Below the pieces are notes generated by a model that made no database searches, was not told where the DNA came from, and saw only the letters and a program-made list of their open reading frames with translations. From Bauldia sp965232525 (GTDB lineage Bacteria > Pseudomonadota > Alphaproteobacteria > Rhizobiales > Kaistiaceae): a stretch of 64,000 bases of DNA. Numbering within the stretch: the first letter of the stretch is position 1; each line of letters opens with the position of its first letter. The stretch lies in the NCBI RefSeq assembly GCF_965232525.1, contig NZ_OZ246980.1, positions 1,364,001 to 1,428,000 of the forward strand, read 5' to 3'. Made by a program: the position numbers and the translations under genes. Below are positions 45,102-52,496 of the stretch, piece after piece.

Positions 45102-46079
45102 CTATGCCGAATCGCCGCTCGTTGCTATTGACCAACGTCCGGGGCCGGTCTCTTCGTAAAAACGATCGAACATCTCGGAGAACTCACCGGAAAGAACCAG
45201 TTGTGAAAGAATCTCGTGTCGTGAGTTTTCTGGCACAGGCTGTAGGACTACACCGGGAAGGCCGCTTAGCATCTTTGCCGACTCAACGTCGGTTTCGGAT
45301 CCCGCACCAAAAACGATTCGCTTGGTTTGCTTATGTGCCGATTGTCGGAGTTGGCGACTGAGATCAAGCTCGTACGGGTCGGCCTCGCGGCCCGTTCCCT
45401 CTCGTATTTGAAGCCGGGCTTTGCTGGTGACAACGCGATGCGTCGTTGGGCTAAACGCCAGCACGCCATCGGCTGAAAGAGACGAGCCATACCTTAAGGC
45501 GGCATATCCTCCAGCAGACTGGCCCAAACAGATGAGTTTGCGGGTCCCCATGTCGGACAGTAAGGATGTAAGGCTCTGCACGGTTTCGTTGACGTTGCTG
45601 CCGAGGCCCTTCACGCCTCCGAGGTAATAGGTCTTCCGCCAGTCGAATAGGAAGACCACGTTGGTATCCTGGCGCCGAAGGATGCGCTCCATGAAGTACG
45701 CCGACACGCCTATTCGCTTCGAATGACCTGCGAAGGCTAGAACCGTCGTGTCGGCACCGCGCGGTATCGTCCAAAAGCCGAGATCGGTGTCTTCGTCATG
45801 GTTATGTCGGTCGCCTTCTTCAGCACTCAACAACGTCGGGTCGCCGCCGACGCCAAGCGCCTGAAGCTCCTGGCATTGCGCCAGCAGCTGTTCGACTCCC
45901 GACCTTGCGCCCGGGGAATCTATCAGTTCCAGAAGATATTTCGTTGCTGTGGCGATCTCACCAAACCTGACGAGGTGGGAGCATGCACGCAGCTTTTGGC
46001 CGACTCGAGCGTCGGGGTCTTCAAGTATCGCGACAATCGCAGGATCGGGCCTTGAAAACTGATCGATCCAGGATGGCAT
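45102..46079 (-). CDS. Alpha/beta-hydrolase-like protein linked to an acyl carrier protein
   Basis: A 325-residue protein. The N-terminal ~95 residues are helical and poorly conserved. The rest looks like an alpha/beta hydrolase: VLAFAGHSKRIGVSAYFMER, VVFLFDWRKTYYLGGVKGLG and the nucleophile elbow LGQSAGGYAALRYG (Ser near residue 190). A candidate catalytic His lies in ENSRHEIL. It follows the ACP gene by 25 bases on the same strand, suggesting a thioesterase or acyl-transfer role on an ACP-bound substrate. GC is lower than in neighbours, suggesting lateral transfer. The family has no function I can name. Confidence 0.65.
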   Translation of the reverse strand: MPSWIDQFSRPDPAIVAILEDPDARVGQKLRACSHLVRFGEIATATKYLLELIDSPGARSGVEQLLAQCQELQALGVGGDPTLLSAEEGDRHNHDEDTDLGFWTIPRGADTTVLAFAGHSKRIGVSAYFMERILRRQDTNVVFLFDWRKTYYLGGVKGLGSNVNETVQSLTSLLSDMGTRKLICLGQSAGGYAALRYGSSLSADGVLAFSPTTHRVVTSKARLQIREGTGREADPYELDLSRQLRQSAHKQTKRIVFGAGSETDVESAKMLSGLPGVVLQPVPENSRHEILSQLVLSGEFSEMFDRFYEETGPGRWSIATSGDSA

Positions 46080-46104
46080 CGGCCGCTTCTCTTTTGTAGG
46101 TCAG

Positions 46105-46350
46105 CTAAACTACCGCGGTTTCGGCAATCAGCGCGACCATTTCGTCAAGAGTCAATTCGCCACGAAGGAAGAATTCGGGGCCAATTTCAACCGCGAACGC
46201 TTTCTCGAATTCCGCGGCCATCTGAACCGCATCGACGGAATCAATATCAAACCGCGAGAAGGGAACGTTAGCCTCGATCGATTCGGAGGGTTCGCCTACG
46301 AGGATTGCAAGATAGACGATCAGCCAGCGTCGAATCCGGTCAGTATCCAT
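46105..46350 (-). CDS. Acyl carrier protein
   Basis: An 81-residue acidic ACP. The phosphopantetheine site is DSVDAVQMAAEFEKAF, with Ser near residue 38 in the D-S-V/L motif preceded by FDID. Length and helix pattern fit a stand-alone carrier protein rather than housekeeping AcpP, which normally has a DSLDTVE motif and sits with fab genes. It heads a two-gene unit with the hydrolase-like gene and is divergent from ffh. Its composition differs from the flanking core genes. Confidence 0.88.
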   Translation of the reverse strand: MDTDRIRRWLIVYLAILVGEPSESIEANVPFSRFDIDSVDAVQMAAEFEKAFAVEIGPEFFLRGELTLDEMVALIAETAVV

Positions 46351-46710
46351 TTGGATGTTAACGTCCGACCTAAAATAGTGTGCATGCGCTATTATCGGTT
46401 GGCCAATCTTGGATCAAGTGGTCAAGGCAGCAAGTAACAGGATTAGCCTTGTCCGAAGCCGAAGCCCCTCATCGGCCGATGCCAGCAAGTACTTTGCCTT
46501 GACTTCCGCTGTGCCGAAGCCTTAGGGTCCGGCCGCATTTCGAGGCTATCAGTCTTCGATCCGCCGCCCGGAGCGGGACTCCGGAGGTCAACGTCCGCCA
46601 GCGCGTCGCGCCCGCGGGCGACACTGGTGCATGGACGACAGGTTTGGCTTGCGCGGCCTCCGCCCGCGTACGACATAACCGGCAGCGAAACGAGACAGCG
46701 CGGTAAGGCG
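46351..46710. other. Divergent promoter region between ACP gene and ffh
   Basis: A 360-base non-coding gap. The first ~90 bases are AT-rich and probably hold the ACP promoter on the minus strand (TATTTT near its start). The remainder contains the candidate ffh promoter at 46499-46528. No protein-coding frame with believable codon use was seen. Confidence 0.6.
46499..46528 (+). promoter_or_regulatory. Candidate promoter of the ffh-rplS operon
   Basis: TTGACT (46499-46504) and TAGGGT (46523-46528) are spaced 18 bases apart, about 180 bases upstream of ffh. The -35 is strong and the -10 moderate. Confidence 0.4.
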
Positions 46711-48240
46711 ATGTTCGACACTCTCTCCGATCGTCTCGGCACGATCTTCGACCGACTAACGAAGCGCGGCGCACTGTCGGAAGCCGACGTGACCGAGGCG
46801 CTCCGTGAGGTTCGCCGCGCGCTGATCGAGGCTGACGTCGCGCTCGACGTCGTCCGCTCGTTCACCGACAAGGTGCGCAGCCGCGCCGTCGGGGCCGAAG
46901 TCATCCGCTCGGTCACCCCCGGGCAGATGGTCGTCAAGATCGTTCACGACCAGATGGTCGAGATGCTGGGTGCCGAGGCCGAGACGATTGACCTCAACGC
47001 ACCCGCCCCGGTGCCGATCATGCTGGTCGGTCTCCAGGGCTCGGGCAAGACGACGACGACTGCGAAGATTGCGCTGCGGTTGACCGAACGGGACAAGCGC
47101 AAGGTGCTGATGGCCTCGCTCGACACCCGCCGGCCGGCGGCCCAGGAGCAGCTCAAAGTGCTCGGCGAACAGGCCGGAATCGACACGCTGCCGATCGTCG
47201 CCGGCCAGATGCCAGTCGAGATCGCTAAACGGGCGATGTCGGCGGCCAAGCTCGGCGGTTATGACATCGTTCTGCTCGACACCGCCGGCCGCACCCACAT
47301 CGATGAGTCGCTGATGGCGGAAATGGCCGACATCAAGCAGGCGGCGAACCCCCATGAGATTCTCCTCGTCGCCGATGCGCTGACCGGTCAGGACGCGGTC
47401 AATCTGGCGTCTTCGTTCAACGAGCGTGTCGGGATCACCGGCATTGTGCTCACCCGCGTCGATGGCGATGGGCGCGGCGGCGCCGCGCTTTCGATGCGCG
47501 CCGTCACACAGAAGCCGATCAAGCTAATCGCCGTCGGCGAGAAACTCGACGCACTGGAGGACTTTGATCCGAAGCGGATCGCCGGCCGGATTCTCGGCAT
47601 GGGCGACGTGGTCGGACTGGTCGAGAAGGCCGCCGCCAACATCGACGCCGAACAGGCAGCCGCGGCCGCCGAACGGATGCGCAAGGGCGTCTTCGATCTC
47701 GACGACCTGTCCGAGCAGTTGGGCCAGATGCAGAAGATCGGCGGGATGTCGGGCGTGATGGGGCTCCTGCCCGGGGTCGGCAAGGTCAAAAAGCAGATCG
47801 ACGCGATGGGCGTCGACGACAGTGTATTCAAGCGTCAGCAGGCGATCATCTCGTCGATGACCCGCCGCGAGCGGAAGAACCCGGCGATCCTCAAGGCCAG
47901 TCGCAAACGTAGGATCGCCGCCGGCTCGGGCACCCACGTGGCCGAAATCAATAAGCTCCTCAAGATGCACCGCCAGATGGCGGACATGATGAAACAGATG
48001 GGCAAGGGGAAGGGCATGTTCGGCAAGATGGCGAGCATGGCTGGGATGCCCGGTGGCGGCATGCCGCAAATGGATCCTACCGCGCTGGAGCAACTGACCA
48101 AAGGCGGCGGCATGCCGGGTTTGCCGCCGGGTGGGCTCCCCGGTGGATTGCCTGGCGGTGGTCTACCGGGCTTGCCGGGGGGTGTTCCTCGCGTGCCGGG
48201 CATGGGCGGTTTACCGGGCCTTCCCGGAAAGAAGAAATGA
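46711..48240 (+). CDS. ffh: Signal recognition particle protein Ffh
   Basis: A 509-residue SRP54 GTPase. N domain at the start; G domain with GLQGSGKTTTTAKI (~residues 107-120), DTRRPAAQEQL, DTAGRTHIDE, TRVDGDGRGG. The methionine-rich M domain (IDAMGVDDSVFKRQQAIISSM) is followed by an unusually long Gly/Pro/Leu/Met tail made of short GLPGG-type repeats (last ~45 residues). It delivers membrane proteins with 4.5S RNA and FtsY. It begins the ffh-chorismate mutase-rpsP-rimM-trmD-rplS cluster. Confidence 0.97.
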   Translation: MFDTLSDRLGTIFDRLTKRGALSEADVTEALREVRRALIEADVALDVVRSFTDKVRSRAVGAEVIRSVTPGQMVVKIVHDQMVEMLGAEAETIDLNAPAPVPIMLVGLQGSGKTTTTAKIALRLTERDKRKVLMASLDTRRPAAQEQLKVLGEQAGIDTLPIVAGQMPVEIAKRAMSAAKLGGYDIVLLDTAGRTHIDESLMAEMADIKQAANPHEILLVADALTGQDAVNLASSFNERVGITGIVLTRVDGDGRGGAALSMRAVTQKPIKLIAVGEKLDALEDFDPKRIAGRILGMGDVVGLVEKAAANIDAEQAAAAAERMRKGVFDLDDLSEQLGQMQKIGGMSGVMGLLPGVGKVKKQIDAMGVDDSVFKRQQAIISSMTRRERKNPAILKASRKRRIAAGSGTHVAEINKLLKMHRQMADMMKQMGKGKGMFGKMASMAGMPGGGMPQMDPTALEQLTKGGGMPGLPPGGLPGGLPGGGLPGLPGGVPRVPGMGGLPGLPGKKK

Positions 48241-48247
48241 GGGGCCG

Positions 48248-48592
48248 ATGAGCAACACCGGCAATGATGAGGTCGCGCGCGCCCGCGATCTGCTGGGCCA
48301 TCTTCGGGTCTCGATCGACAACATCGACGCGGCCATCATCTACATGCTCGCCGAGCGGTTCCGGTGCACTGAGGAGGTGAGCCGGCTGAAGGCGGATCAC
48401 GCCTTGCCGCCGGCCGATCCAACCCGCGAATCCGAACAGATCGCCCGGCTCAGGCGGCTGGCGGAAGATGCACGCTTCAACCCCGACTTCACCGAGAAGT
48501 ACCTGACATTCATCATCGCCCATGTCATTCGCCATCACGAGGCGGTGGCGGCCGGCGACACATCCGCTGATCTCGTCAGCCGACCGGGCTGA
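48248..48592 (+). CDS. Chorismate mutase, AroQ type
   Basis: A 114-residue all-helical chorismate mutase. LRVSIDNIDAAIIYMLAERF followed by the SRLKADHALPPADPTRE segment (Arg and Lys active-site residues) and ARFNPDFTEKYLTFII is typical of AroQ. It turns chorismate into prephenate for Phe/Tyr synthesis. Its insertion between ffh and rpsP is seen in a number of alphaproteobacteria. ATG 48248 follows ffh by 7 bases. Confidence 0.93.
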   Translation: MSNTGNDEVARARDLLGHLRVSIDNIDAAIIYMLAERFRCTEEVSRLKADHALPPADPTRESEQIARLRRLAEDARFNPDFTEKYLTFIIAHVIRHHEAVAAGDTSADLVSRPG

Positions 48593-48640
48593 TGGACGGC
48601 TCAACGCTCAACACATGAGATTCCAACTGGAGAAATACGT

Positions 48641-49066
48641 ATGTCCCTGAAATTGCGACTCGCCCGAGCAGGTGCCAAGAAACGCCCGTTCTACCGGATC
48701 GTGGTTGCCGACTCGCGCTCGCCGCGGGACGGCCGCTTCATCGAGATCGTCGGCACCTACAACCCGATGCTGCCGAAGGATGACGAGAACCGCGTGACCA
48801 TGAAGGTCGAGCGGGTGCAGCACTGGCTTGGGGTTGGCGCCCGGCCGACCGATCGCGTGCTGCGTTTCCTCGATGCGGCCGGGCTAGCCAAGCGGACGCC
48901 GCGTAATAACCCACAGAAGGCGCAGCCCGGCAAGAAGGCGCAGGAGCGTCTGGATGCAGTGGCTGAAGCCGCGAAACAGGCCGAGGAGGCGGCTCAGGAA
49001 GCCGAGGCCGCTCCGGCTGCTGATGCGCCGGCCGAGGAAGCGGCTGAAGCACCCGCTGCCAGCTGA
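48641..49066 (+). CDS. rpsP: 30S ribosomal protein S16
   Basis: A 141-residue protein. The S16 core (residues 1-80) starts SLKLRLARAGAKKRPFYRIV and continues with IEIVGTYNPML. A long Ala/Glu-rich C-terminal tail (residues ~95-141) is common in alphaproteobacterial S16. It is followed 2 bases later by rimM. Confidence 0.97.
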   Translation: MSLKLRLARAGAKKRPFYRIVVADSRSPRDGRFIEIVGTYNPMLPKDDENRVTMKVERVQHWLGVGARPTDRVLRFLDAAGLAKRTPRNNPQKAQPGKKAQERLDAVAEAAKQAEEAAQEAEAAPAADAPAEEAAEAPAAS

Positions 49067-49068
49067 TC

Positions 49069-49614
49069 ATGCTCGCGGCGGCGGCCGGGAGGGTGATTGT
49101 CGCCCGGATCGGCGCCGCCCATGGCGTCCGCGGCGAGGTTCGGGTCAAGGCGTTCACCGCCGACCCTGCCGACATCGGCGCTTATGGGCCGCTGGCAACG
49201 CCCGATGGAAGCACCTTGACGGTCGAGACGATCCGGCAGGCTTCTGGCCGCTCGCCGGATATGATGATCGTGCAGTTCCTCGGCATCAACACCCGCGATC
49301 AGGCCGAAGCCTTGAACGGCGTCGAACTCTCCGTCGCCAAGGATCGTTTGCCGCCGCCTGAGACTGACGAGTTCTATCATCTCGACCTGATCGGGCTGGA
49401 AGTGGTCGCGACAGATGGGGCACGGATTGGGACGGTCATAGCGGTGCCGAATTACGGTGCTGGAGATTTGCTTGAAGTGGCGCCGGACGAGGGCGAAACC
49501 TTACTGATCCCATTCACCGCCGCAGCCGTTCCCGAGGTCGACCTGCGAGCGGGACGGGTGATGGTGGCTCCGATGAATGAGATCGACACTGCGCCTGACG
49601 GAAGCGAGACATGA
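49069..49614 (+). CDS. rimM: Ribosome maturation factor RimM
   Basis: A 181-residue 16S rRNA processing factor. The N-terminal RimM domain has ARIGAAHGVRGEVRVKAF and the PRC-barrel domain begins near residue 100 with FYHLDLIGLEVV and ends with the IPFTAAAVPEVDL motif. It binds S19 and helps mature the 30S head. It overlaps trmD by 4 bases. Confidence 0.95.
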   Translation: MLAAAAGRVIVARIGAAHGVRGEVRVKAFTADPADIGAYGPLATPDGSTLTVETIRQASGRSPDMMIVQFLGINTRDQAEALNGVELSVAKDRLPPPETDEFYHLDLIGLEVVATDGARIGTVIAVPNYGAGDLLEVAPDEGETLLIPFTAAAVPEVDLRAGRVMVAPMNEIDTAPDGSET

Positions 49615-50318
49615 GTTTCAAGGCGACCGTCCTGACCATCTTTCCGGAGATGTTCCCCGGTCCGCTGGGGCTGAGCCTCGCCGGACGGGGCTTGTCGGAG
49701 GGCCGCTGGTCGCTGGACGTACGCGATATCCGGGATTGGGCCAGCGACAAGCATCGGTCCGTGGACGACACCCCGGCCGGCGGCGGGGCCGGCATGGTGA
49801 TGCGCGCCGACGTATTGGCCTCGGCGATCGATGCAGCGTCGCCGGCGGGCGACACGCGGCCGCGGCTTCTGATGAGCGCCCGGGGTCGGCCGCTTGACCA
49901 GGAGTGGGTCCGCCGGATCGCCGATGGCGGCGGCGTCCTGTTAGTGGCTGGTCGCTTCGAAGGGGTGGACGAGCGGCTGATCACGGCCCGGAACCTGGAA
50001 GAAGTGTCGGTCGGCGACGTGATCCTGTCGGGCGGAGAGATCGCGGCGATGGTGGTGATCGACGCGGTCGTCCGGCTCTTGCCCGGCGTCATGGGCAACC
50101 CTAAATCGGCAGTCGAGGAAAGCTTCGCCGCGGGGATGTTGGAGTACCCGCAATACACTCGGCCGAAAGTGTTTGAGGGGCATCCGATCCCGGAGGTGCT
50201 GACGTCCGGCGACCACGCCAAGATCGCGGCCTGGCGCCGGGCCGAGGCACTGAAACTGACCAGGGAACGGCGCCCGGATCTTCTCGCGGGTCGGGAATCG
50301 ACAAAGTCCGACGATTAG
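49611..50318 (+). CDS. trmD: tRNA (guanine37-N1)-methyltransferase TrmD
   Basis: A 235-residue SPOUT-fold methyltransferase. It has the landmarks TIFPEMFPGPLG at the N-terminus, GGGAGMVMRADVL near residue 57, the SAM-binding trefoil knot GRFEGVDERLI (~110-120) and SVGDVILSGGE (~130-140), then VMGNPKSAVEESF. It makes m1G37, needed to prevent frameshifting. Its position between rimM and rplS is universal. Confidence 0.97.
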   Translation: MSFKATVLTIFPEMFPGPLGLSLAGRGLSEGRWSLDVRDIRDWASDKHRSVDDTPAGGGAGMVMRADVLASAIDAASPAGDTRPRLLMSARGRPLDQEWVRRIADGGGVLLVAGRFEGVDERLITARNLEEVSVGDVILSGGEIAAMVVIDAVVRLLPGVMGNPKSAVEESFAAGMLEYPQYTRPKVFEGHPIPEVLTSGDHAKIAAWRRAEALKLTRERRPDLLAGRESTKSDD

Positions 50319-50413
50319 AGTATGCAACCGGCCGACCAACAAGATAGACCGCCGAGCCAAGAACCGCCGCAGCGCGATCTGCGCGGACGGCCGGTGTGAG
50401 ATAGAGGTTTCCG

Positions 50414-50845
50414 ATGAACGTGATTCAGGAGCTCGAGCAAGAGCACGCCGAGGCGATCGCCGCGACCCGCGCGATCCCCGAGTTCGCCCCCGGCGATACT
50501 GTCCGCGTCAACGTCAAGGTGACGGAGGGTACTCGCAGTCGGATTCAGGCCTATGAGGGCGTCTGCATCGCGCGATCCGGCGGTGGTCTCAACGAGAACT
50601 TCACCGTCCGCAAGATTTCTTACGGCGAGGGCGTGGAGCGGGTGTTCCCCATCTACTCGCCGGCGATCGACTCGATCGAGGTGGTCCGTCGCGGCAAGGT
50701 CCGACGCGCCAAGCTCTATTACCTGCGCGGTCGTCGCGGCAAGTCGGCGCGGATCGCCGAAAAGCAGGATCGGCGACGGACCCAGGACGCCACCGCCGGG
50801 GCAGCAGCGAACGACGCACCGGCCGCCGAAGCCGCCGCCGAGTAA
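50414..50845 (+). CDS. rplS: 50S ribosomal protein L19
   Basis: A 143-residue L19. It has FAPGDTVRVNVKVTEGTRSRIQAYEGVC, then RKISYGEGVERVFPIYSPAIDSIEVVRRGKVRRAKLYYLRGRRGKSARI as the conserved core (described in parts), and an Ala-rich C-terminal tail. It is 95 bases after trmD; the gap carries no obvious gene. It is the last ribosomal gene of the cluster. Confidence 0.97.
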   Translation: MNVIQELEQEHAEAIAATRAIPEFAPGDTVRVNVKVTEGTRSRIQAYEGVCIARSGGGLNENFTVRKISYGEGVERVFPIYSPAIDSIEVVRRGKVRRAKLYYLRGRRGKSARIAEKQDRRRTQDATAGAAANDAPAAEAAAE

Positions 50846-50855
50846 CCAACCGTCC

Positions 50856-51224
50856 GTGCTGATCCGAACGAGCACCTTCGCGCTGGCGGTGCTCACCGTC
50901 TCTGCCGCTTGGGCTGAGCCGCTCATTCTATCCATCGACACCGCCGAGGTTGGCGAGTCTTTGGTGACCGAAGAGCCGGTCATTCGCGTTCGGTTGTCGG
51001 ATGAGTCCACGACTGCCTTCGGCGAGTTCACCGAACGGAATATCGGCCTGCAGGTCGAGATCCGGGTCGACGGAACGGTCGTCAGCGCGCCGGTGATCCG
51101 AGAATCGATTTTCGGAGGTTATGTCGAGATCACCGGGTTCAACGAGGCTGAGGACGCGACGGGCGTTGCCGAACGGATGACCACCGACGGCGTGACGGTC
51201 GAAGTCGAGGTTCTCGGCGACTAG
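50856..51224 (+). CDS. Small exported protein resembling the SecD P1 head domain
   Basis: A 122-residue protein, GTG start at 50856, 10 bases after rplS. It has a signal peptide (hydrophobic FALAVLTVSAAWA) and a mature domain in which VEIRVDGTVVSAPVIRESIFGGYVEITG resembles the periplasmic P1-head segment of SecD (LDGxVxSAPxI...IxGGxxxIxG). There are no membrane helices beyond the signal and no SecD core, so it cannot be a translocase subunit alone. It may interact with periplasmic partners; function is unknown. Confidence 0.65.
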   Translation: MLIRTSTFALAVLTVSAAWAEPLILSIDTAEVGESLVTEEPVIRVRLSDESTTAFGEFTERNIGLQVEIRVDGTVVSAPVIRESIFGGYVEITGFNEAEDATGVAERMTTDGVTVEVEVLGD

Positions 51225-51249
51225 CCTCCGACTTAGCGGCGATTTCTCG

Positions 51250-51684
51250 TTACGTCATCCAATACCGGGGGCCGGTGCCGCTGCGACCGGCCGAGTCCTT
51301 TGGATTGGCAAGCTGGCAGCGGTCGAACGACAGACAACCGCAGCCGATGCATTCGGTAAGACCGTCGCGCAGGCGTTCCAGCTCGGTGATGCGGGCGTCG
51401 ATCCGCGCCGTCCAGGCGCGCGAGAGCTTGGCCCAATCCTTTCGTTTGGGAATGCGGTGGTCCGGGAGCTTTGCGAGTTCGGCGCCGATTTCGTCAAGCG
51501 ACAACCCGATCCGCTGGGCAAACACGATGAAGGCGATCCGGCGCAGGATCGATCGTGGATAGCGGCGATGGCCGCTGCCGCGGCGCTCCGACGTGATCAG
51601 TCCACGTTCCTCGTAAAAGCGCAGCGCCGATGCGGCGACCCCGCTTCGGCGGGAGACTTCACTGATGGTGAGGACGGTTTCCAT
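51250..51684 (-). CDS. soxR: Redox-sensitive transcriptional activator SoxR
   Basis: A 144-residue MerR-family regulator. The N-terminal HTH is TISEVSRRSGVAASALRFYEERGL; the dimer helix runs through residues ~80-110. The [2Fe-2S] cluster site is CIGCGCLSFDRC (Cys112, 115, 117, 123; CX2CXCX5C). Oxidation of the cluster, by redox-cycling compounds, activates transcription from promoters with a 19-bp spacer. A matching site with correct geometry lies upstream of the divergent SDR gene. This is the non-enteric situation where SoxR controls something other than soxS. Confidence 0.96.
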   Translation of the reverse strand: METVLTISEVSRRSGVAASALRFYEERGLITSERRGSGHRRYPRSILRRIAFIVFAQRIGLSLDEIGAELAKLPDHRIPKRKDWAKLSRAWTARIDARITELERLRDGLTECIGCGCLSFDRCQLANPKDSAGRSGTGPRYWMT

Positions 51685-51711
51685 GGAAGCGAAAAAAACG
51701 TCAGAAAACGC

Positions 51712-51742
51712 TTGACTTCAAGCTAACTTGAACTTGTAGCAC
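51712..51742 (+). promoter_or_regulatory. SoxR box inside a 19-bp-spaced promoter of the SDR operon
   Basis: The dyad TTCAAG-CTAA-CTTGAA (51717-51732) closely fits the SoxR box consensus, CCTCAAGTTAACTTGAGG. It lies between TTGACT (51712-51717) and TAGCAC (51737-51742), which are separated by exactly 19 bases as in SoxR-activated promoters. Transcription would go toward the SDR gene, whose ATG is about 30 bases further on. Confidence 0.8.
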
Positions 51743-51773
51743 GAGCCTCGCATCGAAACCAAGGAGCGAGGCC

Positions 51774-52496
51774 ATGACATCCGAACCACCGATCAGAGGA
51801 CTGCGCGTGGCGATAACAGGAGGAACGTCGGGACTCGGTCTCGCCCTCGTCTCCCGTTATCGCGCTACCGGCGCCGCGGTCGCGCTCGTTGCCCGCACCG
51901 AAGCTAACGTCGCAAAGGTCGCGGCCGAAACCGGCGCTCACGGCATTGTCGGTGACATTGGCCGCAAGACTGACATCCACCGGATCGCCTTGCAGATCAC
52001 CGGCAACCTCGGCGGGCTCGATGTTCTGATCAACAACGCCTCCAGCCTCGGGCCGGTGCCGCTGGTATTGCTCGCCGACATCGAATGCGAGGAGCTGGAA
52101 ACAGCGTTGGCGGTGAACCTGGTCGGGCCATTCCGCCTCACCAGGGCGCTGCTTGGGGCGCTCGCCACATCCGGCCGTGAGGGCCGCGGCGCTGTCGTCG
52201 TTAACATCACCAGCGATGCGGCCGTCAACGCCTATGAGACATGGGGCGCCTACGGCGCGAGTAAGGCGGCACTTGCCCATATGACGGCCATCTGGGATGC
52301 CGAGATGGCGGGGGCGGGTGTGAGATTCCTGGCGATCGATCCTGGCGACATGGATACGCCCCTGCATGCTGCGGCGATCCCCGATGCCGACCCGGTGACG
52401 CTCAAGCGACCCGCGGATTCGGCGGCTGAGATTGTCAGCGCTGTGACCGATGTCTTGCGGCAAGCGACGCCCCGACCTGTAGCAGGTGCAGCATGA
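51774..52496 (+). CDS. Short-chain dehydrogenase/reductase, SoxR-controlled
   Basis: A 240-residue SDR. The nucleotide-binding motif is TGGTSGLGLAL (~residues 15-25), the NNAS motif follows at ~86-89, and the catalytic Ser is in NITSDAA with Tyr-x-x-x-Lys in YGASKAAL. An Arg soon after the Gly-rich loop (VALVARTEAN) suggests NADP(H). Its substrate is unknown. It overlaps the QueA-like gene by 4 bases and is the first gene under the SoxR-box promoter. Confidence 0.9.
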   Translation: MTSEPPIRGLRVAITGGTSGLGLALVSRYRATGAAVALVARTEANVAKVAAETGAHGIVGDIGRKTDIHRIALQITGNLGGLDVLINNASSLGPVPLVLLADIECEELETALAVNLVGPFRLTRALLGALATSGREGRGAVVVNITSDAAVNAYETWGAYGASKAALAHMTAIWDAEMAGAGVRFLAIDPGDMDTPLHAAAIPDADPVTLKRPADSAAEIVSAVTDVLRQATPRPVAGAA

